Below, piece by piece: positions 34,361 to 45,865 of a DNA stretch of 64,000 nt (its first letter is position 1; the number at the start of each line of letters is the position of its first letter). The position numbers and the translations under genes were made by a program. Origin of the DNA: Acanthochlamys bracteata (taxonomy: Eukaryota; Streptophyta; Magnoliopsida; Pandanales; Velloziaceae). Location: assembly GCA_019914995.1 (NCBI GenBank), contig CM034126.1, forward strand, positions 7,755,001 through 7,819,000. The letters are read 5' to 3'. The notes below the pieces were generated by a model. It saw only the letters and a program-made list of their open reading frames with translations. It made no database searches and was not told the DNA's origin.

Positions 34361-35095
34361 ATGGAAGATTCTGGAAAGAGAAAGCACCAAGACAAAACCT
34401 CTAAAAATTTCAGATGGACAGACTTTGTTCTTTCAAAATTTATTGAGTTTAGTGAACAAGAAATACTGAAAGATAATAGGCCAACAATATATTTCAATGC
34501 GCAAGGGTGAGAAAATATTGAACAAGCCTTATATGAGGTTACTAGAGAAATTCTGGATCGTAAGCAATTGAAAAACAAATGCGAATCCATAATAATTGAG
34601 CGGAAAGATTATAAGTCATTAATGCGTGGAGAGTTTGGCATAGGATGGGATCACACTCGTAACACAATTATTGTAGATGATGATTAGTGGGGTTCTAAGA
34701 TTAAGCTAATTGTTGTTACATAGGATTATATCCCTAAGTTCAAAAAGTTCAAGGGTAAAGATTTATCTTTGATCCGTGATCATTACGAAATCTTGTTTGA
34801 GAACGTTACTGCAAATGGTACGCGAGCTTGGGCAGCATTACAAGTCCAATGGGAGAGTCAAAAAATCTAAGCTGCTATGAATGTGGAAGGTAGTGAAAAT
34901 AGTTCGAATGAATGGAATGCTTCTCCACAGCTATCTCCTCGTATTGTGACTAATAGCGATTTATTTCCAACTGATAGCTGTGGGTCCGAAAGATTTCTTA
35001 GAGCAGAAAATATCGGTAAGAAGAAAAAATTGTCAGCTTCGGCTTCGATGAGGAAGGATATTCATGAACTTCTACAGAAGAAAGAAACTAGCTGA
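34361..35095 (+). pseudogene. Harbinger ORF1: Myb/SANT-like DNA-binding protein, broken
   Basis: The frame opens MEDSGKRKHQDKTSKNF and then FRWTDFVLSKFIEF. Further on come RKQLKNKCESI, FGIGWDHTRNTI and KFKKFKG, matching the pattern of plant Myb/SANT-like proteins (W..., RKQLKNKWD, GLGWD..., KF). In one reading frame it is cut by TGA in NAQG-stop (where the family has GW, so TGG to TGA), by TAG after DDD (again before a W), by TAG in VVT-stop, and by TAA before AAMNVEG. The C-terminal part (34877-35095) is open and ends KKKETS-like. In active elements this protein binds the transposon ends together with the transposase. It is non-functional here. Confidence 0.75.
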
Positions 35096-35640
35096 ATTGA
35101 AGTGGCAGAAGCAACAAGTACCAAACAATGCGTTGAAATATTGAAAGCTTTGCTTGGTTTATGGACAAACTATCCATTATGAAATTTTGCATTGAGTATG
35201 ATGTGCAAAAGAGATACTCGAGATATGTTCACGAGCGTGGATAATGACGATCGTTACAGATGGCTGCAGTGGCATTATGACACTTATGGTCTGGATCAAA
35301 ACAAAAACAATTAGGTTAATGTGTAATATTATATTTTAAATTTTGCTATTTGTTATGATTAAGAGGTACAATGATGTTGTAGGTTTATTAGTTTGATTGT
35401 AATAGTAAAATATTGTAATGTTTATTGCATGAGTACTTCAATATTGTGATGTTTATCATATTGTTGGTTTAAGAAGTTTGTTATATTATTATGTTATTTA
35501 TTGGGTATTTTTCAAATTTTGTTTGTAATTGACCCTGTAACAGTTTAAATATGTTATATTAATCATATTATTATCTATTACTTAGTATATATTTTGATAG
35601 TTGATTTATATTTGAGAGTTACCTATGTAATTGCAGTTAA

Positions 35641-36900
35641 ATGGATCCCTGGATTGTTAGTGACAACGAAGAAGTTACTCGCAACCAATGTAAACAAAGA
35701 CGGAAAAAATTACTAGGTTTGTTGGAAAGAATTGTTGTAGTATTGTATTGTGACAGGTTTTCACTCAAAGATTCATATCATACATCTGTACGCACCGGTG
35801 ATTTGTTTATGTCTGAGATATTATTACAAGGACACGAAGTTAGATGTTATCAAAATTTTCGAATGAAGATATTAATTTTTAAATATTATGTGAGGATCTG
35901 ACATAGTAATACGGATTGGTACCGACACGACGCATGTCAGTGCATGAGGAAGTTGCCATATTCCTACTAATTTATGGTCATAGTGTTGGAAATAGATTAT
36001 GTCAAGACATGTTTAACTATTCGGGTGAAACAATTCATAGACACTTTCGCAGAGTGTTATATGCTGTTACGAGATTAGCTATAGATATTACAAAAGCTCA
36101 TCTTAGATACAATGAAGGCTACGGATTTTATAAACTGCAAAATATACGATACCTTCCATTTTTTTAAATAAGTGATCAATTCTATCTTCGACATTTATCT
36201 ATATATTTAATTATGTTGAACTTATTATTCTAATATCAAAGATTTTCTATTATAGGATTGTATTAGAGCTATCGATGGCACATATAAAGCAAGAATAGCG
36301 CGAGCAAAGGCAATTTTTTATATTGACCGGAAAGATTATGCCACACAAAATATCATGGCAATTTGTGATTTTGTTATATGCTATTTCACGTTTGCATTGG
36401 TTGGATAGGAAGGATCTGCTCACGACTCTCGGATATTTAATGAAGCATTAAGTAGGTCCGAACTCGAGCTTTCTCACCCACACAGAAATAAATATTATTT
36501 GGTGAATGTGGGTCGGCCCGTATAAAGGTCGGGACATAAGATATCATCTGAACGATTTTTGACGTGCTACTATATCTCAATTGCGGCAACCAAAAGGGAT
36601 AAAAGAAAATTTCAACTACTTACATTTGTCATGTCGAAATATCATTGAATACGTTTTTGGTGTATAGAAAACTCGATTTGCAATATTGGCTAACATGCCA
36701 GCATATCCAGTACGAGTACAAACGGATATTGTACTTGCGACAACGACGATACATATTACATAAGAAGAAAAAGTGTTGCAAATGATGCATTCAATCTGGC
36801 TGAACATGAGATCTATATCCCATCAACTAGTGAAGCATCTGGTAGTGCATCAATCATTCAATCCGAAGATCTGAACATTGGAGATAGTGATATAGATTGA
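35641..36900 (+). pseudogene. PIF/Harbinger DDE transposase, broken
   Basis: N-terminal part at 35641-35901 (MDPWIVSDNEE), then a frameshift, then 35916-36167 with MSVHEEVAIFLLIYGHSVGNR and YSGETIHRHF, the helix region before the catalytic core. The core resumes at 36257 with DCIRAIDGT (first catalytic Asp) and later EGSAHDSRIFNEAL (second Asp), interrupted by a stop in VG-stop-EGS. A short intron (about 36170-36256) splits K and DCI, as in other plant family members, but its donor reads TAAGTG with the first G apparently lost. The C-terminal acidic tail ends in GDSDID. The enzyme would excise and insert the element at TTA/TAA sites; it is dead here. Confidence 0.8.
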
Positions 36901-37560
36901 TTGAAGTGTCGTGATGAAATTGCTAATGAAATATTTCAACAATAATTGTATAACTATTCTAACTGTATGAACATTAATTTGACTATAGTTTTTGCTGAAA
37001 ATTTGAAATTATTTTGTATATTAATGTATTATTGTCACAATATACTATAAAATTATACTATTTATTTATTACCAATAATTTTTAATTAATTAAGTAATCA
37101 TTAATAAATAAATAATAATGTATTTTTATTTTTAAAATTAACTTAAATAACATATTTATAAACTAATTTTTAATTTTAAAATATTAACATTGTTTTAAAA
37201 TATAATTAACTAGTCGTTAAGTAAGTAATAACAATGCATTTATATTTTTAAAATTAACTTTAAGAACATATTTACAAACTAATTAACTTTAAAATATTTA
37301 TTAATTTTAAAGTAAAATTTTAAGTATATTATATAAGTAAATAATCATATATTTATCTTTAATATTAGGTTAAAAATATATATTTATAAATTAATTTTAA
37401 TTATATTGTATGTTTTACAAAATATTTATCAATATAATGTTAATTTAGAAAAAAGTATAATATAATATAATATAAATAAGTTATATATATATATATATAT
37501 ATATTACTATTATATTGTAAATGATATTTTAGTTTTTGTATACTCTAATTTAACTTTTCA
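36901..37560. other. Very A/T-rich 3' noncoding part of Harbinger element
   Basis: No ORF. Contains a (TA)n run at 37482-37503 and repeated TTAATTTTTAAAATA words. Confidence 0.5.
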
Positions 37561-37728
37561 GCTTTTTTTTGCCAAACACTTTATTCAACGTTTTTTAGAA
37601 AAAATTAAATTTATCTAAGCACATACCTCCTTTTTAAAAAAAAGTTTTTAGCTACTTTTTTAAAAAAAAATAAAAAAAAGTAACTTTTGTCATAAAAGTT
37701 AAAACTTTTAAGTTTAGGCAATCCCTAA

Positions 37729-38142
37729 GTGAAAGACTTGAAGTAGTGTTTAAAATAAAATTTGGTAGAAGTAGAGTTTGGAGTGAAAGTGCAAATGAAG
37801 TTCAGAGTGCTAATTGATACATGTGAAGTGTTAAACTTAAAATCTAGACAGAGAAAGTGGAGTTCAATGGCATTGAAACATGCTCTTACTGAAAGTAAGT
37901 TTGAATGTGAAGTTTTCCTTTTGAAATGTGGTTGTTTGGAAGTGTAGCTTGGAAGTGAGATACAAGAAGTGAAAGTTTTAGTAAAATAAATATAGAATGT
38001 ATTGGACACTCAATGTTTGGCAAAAAGCTGAATTCCAAAGACTAGCTGTACAAGAGCTTATGAAATAGATTTATTTTCAGCCTAACTTACAAAGACCAAT
38101 TGCAAGAAAAAATCCTTCTGGTATGTTCTAGCCCATTATCGT
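37729..38142. other. Intergenic, nothing recognised
   Basis: GAAGTG/AAAGTG words recur through 37735-37980, but the overlapping ORFs on both strands show no motif. Confidence 0.4.
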
Positions 38143-38150
38143 GTTTAGGT
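38143..38150 (+). repeat. 8-bp target duplication, left (GTTTAGGT)
   Basis: Matches 39256-39263 (GTATAGGT) at seven of eight positions. Confidence 0.75.
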
Positions 38151-39255
38151 CATAGTTGTAAAAATCGAACGGGACGTTGAACCGGAACACCATCTGAGCC
38201 AGTGGGTCACGGGGTGACCCGGCGGGTAAACATGTAAATGGTGCTTCAAATTTCAGCCTTCCATAAATGAATAGGGCTTGAAGTTTTTATGAAGGCCAAT
38301 AAATGAGAAAGGCTATAAGAATTTTCAAAGAGGTGTTTCCCAATATGGCTTTAGAAGACTAACAGCAGTGTTCTATTCCAGATAGTGCTGCTACGCTTCT
38401 ACCAAGCAAAAAAAAAAAAGACAAGACACATAACTTTTCATCTTCTCCATAAGGCAAAAAGGCAACAGAAAACAACTCTTGCTTTCTTCATTCATGGTGG
38501 AAAAGTCATGGGTAGCGGAGAGAGCGAGAGAAGAGCTTGAGATGTTAAAGAACAAGACCCAGAAAGGTTTGACTACCTAAAGTTGGAACGCGAGGCACTT
38601 ATCTCTCAGTTGCACAACAAACTCTTATATCAGTTAATGGATCATGAAGACGCCTTCAGAACTCTTCCTCTGTTAATCCCTTCTTGTTCTTTTGATCCAA
38701 CACAAGGTATTTTTAACTTCCATTGTGTTTGATCTAGTCCGTTAGTGCCTTCCTTTTATGTAGTTTAGGTGCATGCATGCAGTTTAAAGGAATAAGAAGA
38801 AAAGAAAGGCAGAGGAGGCATTAGAGAAGAGGGTTTTGGCAATTCAAAAAGCTGAGGAATACTTGAAGAGGATTAGACAAGTTAAAAGAAGCATCATAAT
38901 GGTCATTCGCTAGCTAATTTGCTAATGAAGTATTGTCTATAATTAGTTGGTCCTTGAAGCTTCTTGCATCTATAATAGTGTTTAGAAAGTTATACTTACA
39001 TGTATAAGTTTTTATAATTTTTTAAAATAAAATTCTGATTAGCTCGATTAGGCTAGGTTGAGTTAATTTTTTTTTATCATTCCAGGTTGACCAGGGCAGG
39101 CAGGTCGCCCTAGTCATCTAGGTCAAAATAGGTCAATCTGAGTCGACAAAGGCCATTTGTATGTCGAGTTTTTTTGCAGTCCTAGACTGAATTGACATCC
39201 GGATCGACGATTTTCAAATTGATCAGAATGATCCGGTTCGGGTCTTCCAACTATG
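38151..39255. mobile_element. Non-autonomous hAT element carrying a gene fragment (1,105 bp)
   Basis: The left end is CATAGTTGTAAAAATCGAACGGG and the right end, inverted, is CATAGTTGGAAGACCCGAACCGG: terminal inverted repeats of about 23 bp with a few mismatches and perfect first eight bases. Flanking 8-bp duplications differ at one base. Subterminal regions are rich in GGTCA/TGACC/CCGG words (GGGTCACGGGGTGACCCGG at left, GGTTGACC and GGTCAATCTGAGTCGAC at right), the binding-site style of hAT elements. No transposase lies inside; instead there is an exon-intron-like gene piece. It was presumably moved by a hAT transposase elsewhere. Confidence 0.8.
38494..38913 (+). pseudogene. Captured gene fragment of unknown function, two exon-like parts
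   Basis: From ATG at 38494 the frame reads KSWVAERAREELEMLKNK. After a one-base shift near 38555 it continues DPERFDYLKLEREALISQ and AFRTLPLLIPSCSFDPTQ, up to a good donor CACAAG|GTATTT at 38707. A T-rich stretch leads to an acceptor GCATGCAG at 38782. Downstream a third reading frame gives RKAEEALEKRVLAIQK and AEEYLKRIRQVKRS, stopping at 38911-38913. Charged, helix-rich, protein-like composition and splice signals argue for a real gene origin. The frameshift and the phase mismatch across the intron argue it is no longer functional. The family is not recognised. Confidence 0.55.
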
Positions 39256-39263
39256 GTATAGGT
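39256..39263 (+). repeat. 8-bp target duplication, right (GTATAGGT)
   Basis: Differs from 38143-38150 at one base. Confidence 0.75.
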
Positions 39264-39945
39264 TCCTCTTTAGAGGCTAGTTTTCAATAATCTCTACAAT
39301 TGATCCATTTGAGTCAAAGCCTTAGTGGCCAAAGAGGGAGTCCGACATTGTGGAGAATAAAGTTCCACTAACCTTAGTCTTCTCTGGCCCCGTTTCAGTT
39401 CTTAAAGAGGATTAACAACAATAGTTGTAGTGAAGAACTGTGGGCTCGAGCCTCTAATCTTTGTGTGTAACTGCACAGGAAGTGGGATAGAATAGTTCAA
39501 TATCGATCTGAGATCCTTATTAAGTAATAGCAAAAGAAGCATTGTCACGGGGAAGAATTTAAGAAGACAAAATTACAGATTGAGTATGGGAACTAAAAGT
39601 TAGCAATGCAAGCAAAAGTGTTGATAGAAATTTAACAAGGCAACATATAAAAACAAGTACCAGAGAGCTAAACTTTTATTGCTTATGTTTCTACAGATAA
39701 TGTCGTACAAGTAGTTGCTCTTTATACAGAGCAAATACCAAAAGTATGTATGAAAATAGGAATGTTTGACTTCTAACTAAAAGACTTGGTAAATATGACA
39801 TGCAAACAAACTCCACTACCTCTTAAAAACTAGGATCTCCCTAAGATTAGTCCACACATTGAAAATATCAAACAATTCCACCAATCCCTACCTTATAATT
39901 GAAAGTTTAAGAACATCAGTTCACTAAATGTTGGTTGTGATGCGC
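39264..39945 (-). repeat. Probable 3' LTR of a minus-strand copia element
   Basis: On the minus strand a polypurine word AATTTAAGGGAGGGCG (about 39946-39961) precedes this stretch and follows the copia RNase H remnant, the normal position of a 3' LTR. No ORF. The outer end runs into the hAT element, so it is approximate. Confidence 0.45.
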
Positions 39946-40385
39946 CCTCCCTTAAATTGGATATCCAAAAAGCAAACTTTAAGTAGTTTCCTAAGCTTCT
40001 GAAACCTACCTAATTTGGGAGCTTTGTCAAGATGTCATTGTTGCAATAGATGAGATCAAATAGTTTTATCTTTTGTGAGGTCCAACATGAATTAATATTT
40101 CATATAGTATGCTTCCTTCTTTCAAATAGACATGATTTTTTGGGAGTTTTATTGCTGAACTATTCTCAAAATAAATAGAAGTAGTCCTTTCTTCCTTGAT
40201 ACGAAGCTCTTCAAAGATCTTTCGCAATATGCTTGACAAGAGCACTTCATTGCTGCTACAAACTCAGCTTCAGTAGTTGATAAAGTTACAATTGATTGTT
40301 CCTTTGATGACTATGAACTGCCCCTTAAGCCTAAGCATAGAAACATAGCGGACGTGCTCTTTCTATCATTTGGGTCTCCTTTTTG
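39946..40385 (-). pseudogene. Copia RNase H fragment (3' end of pol)
   Basis: On the minus strand it reads NDRKSTSAMFLCLGL, a stop, then SKEQSIVTLSTTEAEFVAA and, after a frame change, SIYFENSSAIKLPKNHVY. These are the conserved [16 protein letters not shown] and N.SAI.L.KNPV blocks of copia RNase H. The fragment begins abruptly at about 40385, so the rest of pol is lost. Stops and a frameshift make it non-functional. Confidence 0.8.
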
Positions 40386-42420
40386 AAAATGGGTTAGGGA
40401 TTGTTTCGAATGCTTATAAAATAAACTTTTCTATAATTGAGGATATTTTTACTCTATTTCAATAAACGAGCTTTACTATTATGACCTAAGAAAATAATAG
40501 TAAAAATAAGTAATAAGATCTTAGTACGTAGAATTTTTCTATACTTTTTATATTTTAAAATAAATCATGTAGACTATTGTAAAAGGTTTATTGAAAAATA
40601 TGAAATAAAAGTTGATAAGGAGCACAGCTCCTTAGTCACTCCACTATAAACATAATGTGCCAAGGAGAAGAAGGCACGAATTTGGGGAGCGTTGGAGTGA
40701 GCTAGAGCACTGTCAGTAGTCACTCGATCCTTCCAAGCTGTCAGCATTGGGTATGGTGCTTATGTACCAACATCATTCTTTTTCTTTCCTATTGCGTAGT
40801 CTATAATATCATATAAGAAATAGGTTTGAGAAGCACTCTTCATAAGTTAGAGTATTCTTGAAGGTTCTAGAAAGTTTAAAATTATCCTACGTGTTTTAAA
40901 AAGTTTTATAATGATTAGGAATGCTCTAAAATATTCTATAAACCTTAGATAGCTTAAACCAAACTATTTAGAGAAATCGCAAGTTTGCAGAATTTTCAGC
41001 AAGATTTACAACAAAGTAATCAATCAATTGTAAGTCCCAGATCAATCTCAAAATAACAAGAAATAACTTAGTGAAGAAGCATGAAGGATCAGTAAGGTTG
41101 AATGAGAAAACTCGTTGATAAGCTCAATTGTATTTTTGCAAGATGCTCACTATTTATCAATGTCTTTTTTCTTTGATGTCAGTTGTTCTTCTTATTGTTG
41201 TAATACCTTTTATATCCGCTGTACTTCCTCTCGAATCTGCAATGTTGAAAATAACTTGAATGGCTGGATTTGATTGCTTCTATACTGGAAATGAAGTAGA
41301 GAATATTACTTTCTGCAGGTTTTCTTCTTGAATTGATCTGAGAAATTCAAATTTTGAATTTTTTGCTAAGTGGATCTTCTCATTCAATGTTGTATATGCA
41401 ATAATCTTGAGCTTACATATCAATTCTCCATGCAACAAATCTCCATCTAACAACTTCAAGCAATTGAAATAAATTCAAAATTTGATTCTGAACTTAATCA
41501 GAGCAGTTGTCAACCTGTTTGTAAAACAGTTATCTTTTTTTATTTTTCGTGACATCATTTGTACACATTTCCTTCTCAAATTTGGTTTGGAATAACTCTG
41601 ACATATTGACTACATACTGCAGGAGAAGACCTCAAAAAGAGTGAGTGAATTGAGAGAAATCGAACTCGAAATTTGATGGGTTAATCGATCATCTATTCGA
41701 ATTGTCCTCCATCTGATATAGCAAAGTTTTTTATTTTTCCTAACTTTGTTACTTTATATTATTTGCTCAAATTTGGTATGTAATAACTTTGGTGCATCTT
41801 ATTTAATAAGAAAAAAATAGAGCTTTAATCGTATGGCTGAGGTGAGAGTTATTGAGCATGAAACATGAGGACCCGATCAGCAATCTAGACTTGCCCAATA
41901 GAATTTCTGTTAGATTGATTGGGATACCCACTTCCAATGTGTCTCCGGCGTGAATTCCGAATGGATTGTAATACAACCAACGCGAGCATGTGTTTGTATG
42001 ATCCTTAACGAGTAGTTGCTCGAGTGCTCACAAATTCAACTAGAAAGTGGCTGACTGGTCAGCTTTCTATTTGTCCAAAACCTCCAACAATCAATACGTC
42101 AAGTTCATATCTTTGAAAACTTTTTTCAATCAATGTAGATATGTTCTTGAGTCGATCTTTTTCCTACATTTCATCTATGCACGATGTAGTATAACTAATA
42201 TAAAAATCTAGATTGAACTCCAACAGAATCATGTTGAATATATAATCCAAAATACCTTCACTACCATCTTCCAAGCTGAGAGTCTTTAGATTTTCCATGC
42301 TCAAATTTTCAAAGCACAAATATAATTCTTCCATATTTCTTATAATCAAAATCAACATGAACCACAACAATTACCCTATCTAATGATCTCTCTCTCAACA
42401 ACACGCTGGGTGGCTCCACC
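40386..42420. other. Retroelement-like filler, no domain recognised
   Basis: No protein motif could be read on either strand. The stretch 41880-42420 lies downstream, on the minus strand, of a primer-binding-like site and could be gag/leader of the element owning the LTR at 42444-42785; the 68-residue minus ORF at 42164-42370 has no recognised motif. Confidence 0.35.
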
Positions 42421-42427
42421 GCACCAT

Positions 42428-42785
42428 GGTCTGATACTAATTATAGGATCGTGTCCTCACACTAAAAGCATCACCCACTTATAAGTATATAATCATTTCA
42501 GTATCTAATCAATGTGGGACTATTAAGTGGTGCGAACTATTAAGCCTATCAACGCAGAGTCCGCTTGGCCCAATTCAAAGCGAGTTGCTGGCCCACCTCC
42601 AAGTTGCTAGATAGTTTTCACTTGGGCACCATCCCAGACTCATACGCTTGTAACTCAGCCTTAGCCCAACAAATTAGTCTATCTTTCACTCGGACCCGCC
42701 AAGCCCTACACGCTACTAACCCGGGCCTAATTTAATTTGAAGGCCCAACACGGAAGATTTAAACTCCTAGAAAATCTTATTGGGT
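42428..42785 (-). repeat. Minus-strand LTR with initiator-Met-tRNA type primer site
   Basis: On the minus strand the LTR end CACGATCCTATAAT is followed by TAGTATCAGACC (42428-42439), close to the TGGTATCAGAGC primer site of plant copia elements. The LTR body includes CCCACTTATAAGTATATAATC and AATGTGGGACT, words common in plant LTRs. The 5' edge at about 42785 is approximate. Confidence 0.45.
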
Positions 42786-42899
42786 GTGTAGGTGGAAGAA
42801 ATTCCTAAAGAAGCAATATCCATTACTCGATCGAAAAATTTTCCATCGTATTAAGAAGGTGAGAGACTATAGATACGAGAGCGGAATGCCTCATCTAAA

Positions 42900-43262
42900 T
42901 AAAAGGAAATCAGTCCTTCATATCTTCTCTTTTCTTAGGGCATCCATTAGTATTCCCACTTGTATAAGAACAATTGTAAACTCTTCGAAAGAGAGTTATG
43001 CTTGGTAGTGGCCTTTGAAGAGAGTGGTGTAATTTTTTATTCTTAGTGTAATTTTCTCTAACATTGCCAGCTTCGGCTCTTCTTTTCATCTACGCTAAGT
43101 AAGAGCTAGTTTTCTAAATAAAATGATGTGCTTGGTGTGGTGTACTTCTCATCTTACCTCACTATTCCCTTGAGATGTAGCTTTTTTGGCACGTTTTATA
43201 AATTCCGTTGCGTCACTTATAATGTTTAGCCTAATGTGCACACATATTAGTGCATGAATTTT
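42900..43262 (+). repeat. Copia 5' LTR (3' part) of element C
   Basis: Noncoding. It ends just before a primer-binding-like site TGGTATAAGAGCT at 43275-43287, so it is read as the end of a 5' LTR on the + strand. The start is uncertain. Confidence 0.45.
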
Positions 43263-43289
43263 ATACACAATAAGTGGTATAAGAGCTAT

Positions 43290-43605
43290 GATTTATGAGA
43301 TGTTGCCTATATGGGATATTGAGAAGTTTAATTGTTAAAATTCCTCTATGGAAGGCCAAGTTCAAAACAATCCTTCTGAAGAAAAATTGCCTTATGGCAA
43401 CTAAAGAGCAACCTGGTAGTATCTGTAAAAAATGTTTGAAATTCAACAGGCAAGCTTTGGCAATTAAAGAGCAACCTGGTAGTGTCTCTGTCTTGGATGA
43501 AGTCGTACCCAGCATTGTAGTAAAGGGAGTTTCAAGCCAGCGCCCTGATGTATTGGTTTTAACATCCATTGTAAGTAACATACCTTTATAGGGATAAAAG
43601 AATGT
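43290..43605 (+). pseudogene. Copia gag fragment, element C
   Basis: Just after the primer site one frame reads LPIWDIEKFN and another LWKAKFKTILLKKNCLMATKEQPG. These are the IEKFNG.NF.LWK.KM..IL...CL.AI block of copia gag (retrotran_gag/UBN2 type). A copy of the ATKEQPGSI unit recurs as AIKEQPGSV 60-70 bp later, so the segment carries a small internal duplication. It is frame-broken and truncated after about 100 residues. Confidence 0.6.
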
Positions 43606-45335
43606 TCTGCTGCTAAGAATGCATTGCAATCTCTCTCTTTATTTTTTTCTAAGACTGTTTTGCTTAACTTTCTTTTGGTTGTTCATTCAAAAATAGGCTT
43701 CTGTATATCATAGTTGCTTCAAATATTAATAACAGACTTGTCAAATACCAATTTGTTTTTAATTAGATATTTTGTATTTTTTAATATCATATACATTCTC
43801 CAAATTAATTTACAACGGTAAATTTTAATTTTAGAAAATCTACTTTCGTTTACAGTACTTTTAGATATTTGTAGCTAAACAATTTAAATGCAATACATAT
43901 TGAATAAGGAAAAATTGAAAAGAAAAATAAGAGGATAATAAAAAGAAAAGAAAATTAGAAGATTTTGGTGCATTCTATTGATGTAGTGTGTGGGCAGTAG
44001 GAAAATTTTAATTGTCATGACAATAAATTGTTTATTACTTTGTAGCTATTTTTAAATAATTTTATTCACAAAAAATTTCCTTTGACCATTTTAGATTATG
44101 AAATGTTACGCGAGCTTTGACATTTTTTACTCAAAGAGAATGTTCATAAACAATACATGTTCTCTCCTCAAGAAGAACCTATTAGCAATCTTCTAAACAC
44201 TGTGTCTTTCCAGCTGCACTAGTAGCTCATCTACAAGACTAGTGACACCCACCTCGCTTAGCCAAGCCCTATCCCCAAGGTTGAATGTAAAATTTATAGT
44301 CTTGGATTTTGAACATAGGATATGTCTCACAGGAAGAATTAAACTCAATGAAAGTAAGGTTTAGAGATTAAAAGAAAAATGCTCAGAAAATATTCTCTTG
44401 TTTAACTTTAGTTGCACTTGGTGAGTAATAGTGTCATCTTTATTTGCTTTTTTGTAGGTCTTCTTCACTCACTACATTCCTTCTGTTTTGTTGGTCTCTT
44501 CTCTTCTTATATCTGCTATACTTAGCTCTCTCAAAAAATTTTGATTCTTAAATGGTTTGAATTCGTCATGTTGGCTTCCTCATGGTTGCTACAGTTTGTG
44601 TCCACTCGTCTTTCTCGTCCACGTCCCATCTCTAGGCCTCTAGTGATTTGAAGGCGAGCTTATGGTGTTCTAGTGAAGATTCGGTTCTACTTGGCCAATT
44701 ATCACTTTTAATGCTTGAACTTGTTATTCAATGATGTGTGCTTAGAATTGAGCCAAGGATTGCTTTCAGAATAAGTTGATGTGACCATTTCTGATACATG
44801 ATAATCTGAGCTTAACTTTCCTCTATAAATATTCGACTTCTCTGCATTCTTCTTCTATTAGCTGGATGTATAGTTATAGTGGATAATTTCACCTTATAGT
44901 CCAATGTGTTCTGCTGATGATAATTGTAGCTGGCATAAAATACTTTCTTGTACCTTAGTTAGTGGGTTTCTCTTGAATATGAATGAGAATCCGGATGTTG
45001 AAATATCTTCTAAAGTTTTAGTAAACATAGATCGTCATCTTTTTTGTCTTATATTTTTTATCCCGTTTGATTTACTTTTGATGTGAAAGTATTGCTAATA
45101 TACTGTTGTAGTTGTGATACAGGTGTAAGTCTCAATTTGAGTCTTGATCATGCTTGAATCCTTTTCTGAATAAATCATCTATCTTGTAGTATCTTGTCAC
45201 CCAGAGTAAATCGTAGAAAACCTCCTGAGTGATATTCACCAGTAAAAAGAAATCTTCAAATATTTTATTACAAATTATGTATTTTTTCACAAATTGTCCC
45301 CATCATATATGGGTTTTATTAATCAGCTAGTAAGT
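43606..45335. other. Unrecognised interior of element C or insertions
   Basis: The protease and integrase expected between gag and RT of a copia element are not visible. The DNA is A/T-rich, without motif. Confidence 0.4.
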
Positions 45336-45745
45336 TTGACTCTTCCTTGTAGCATTAGAGAAGGCTTGTCCGATTCTAAATGGACTGATGCTATGATGAA
45401 GAGATGGAGACTCTTCAAAAGAATTTGATTTTAGAGATAATACCACTACCAGAAGGAATAAAGCAGTTAGTTATAAGTGGGTATTCACCATCAACATACA
45501 AAGCAGATGGAGAGGTATAAGGTAAGATTAGTGGCCAAATGATACTCACAGACCTATGGAGTGAATTATCAAAAAAACGAGCAGCTCAAAAGATCTTTTG
45601 AGGCGGGGGACGTCGTTGCCAGTTATAAAAATTATTCCCATATGGATATTACTGTCTCTAGCAGCAATTTTTGATTGGCCCTTATAGCAGTTTGATGTGA
45701 AGAATACATTTTTTTATGATGAATTAGAAAAAGAAGTGTATAAGT
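45336..45745 (+). pseudogene. Copia reverse transcriptase N-terminal fragment, element C
   Basis: In shifting frames it reads KWTDAM, EMETLQKNLILEIIPLPEG, YKADGE and FDVKN-like words near 45690-45715, matching the WxxAMxEEMxALxxNxTWEL...LP.G.K..G.KWVF and QFDVKNAFLHG regions of copia RT. It stops abruptly at about 45745, where the sequence changes to the leader of element B. Many stops. Confidence 0.7.
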
Positions 45746-45865
45746 GGGGAATACTAACCCATAAGAGGTTGGCCTATCCTTTAGTTTGGAGATTTGATCA
45801 TACAATTGGTATCAAAACAGACCTCTTGCAGAAAAGAACTAACCGCCTTAGAGGAAAAGATCGAT

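Larger units (their letters stand above)
31691..37728 (+). mobile_element. Decayed PIF/Harbinger DNA transposon, about 6 kb
   Basis: It contains both proteins diagnostic of PIF/Harbinger on one strand: a Myb/SANT-like ORF1 (34361-35095) and a DDE transposase (35641-36900). Candidate ends are TAGGGATGTTTGAATAG at about 31691 and, inverted, TTAGGGATTGCCTAAAC ending near 37728. They share GGGAT and a similar A/T subterminal region, but the inverted repeats are imperfect and a TTA/TAA 3-bp duplication is only partly visible (TAA on the right). Both coding regions are broken. The 5' part holds a GC-rich exon-like stretch and a long intron-like region with a telomere-like array. Outer edges are uncertain by tens of bases. 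Confidence 0.7.

Noticed and set aside
43261-43629. 122-residue minus-strand ORF
   Set aside because: Antisense of the copia C gag fragment, which matches the family on the + strand.
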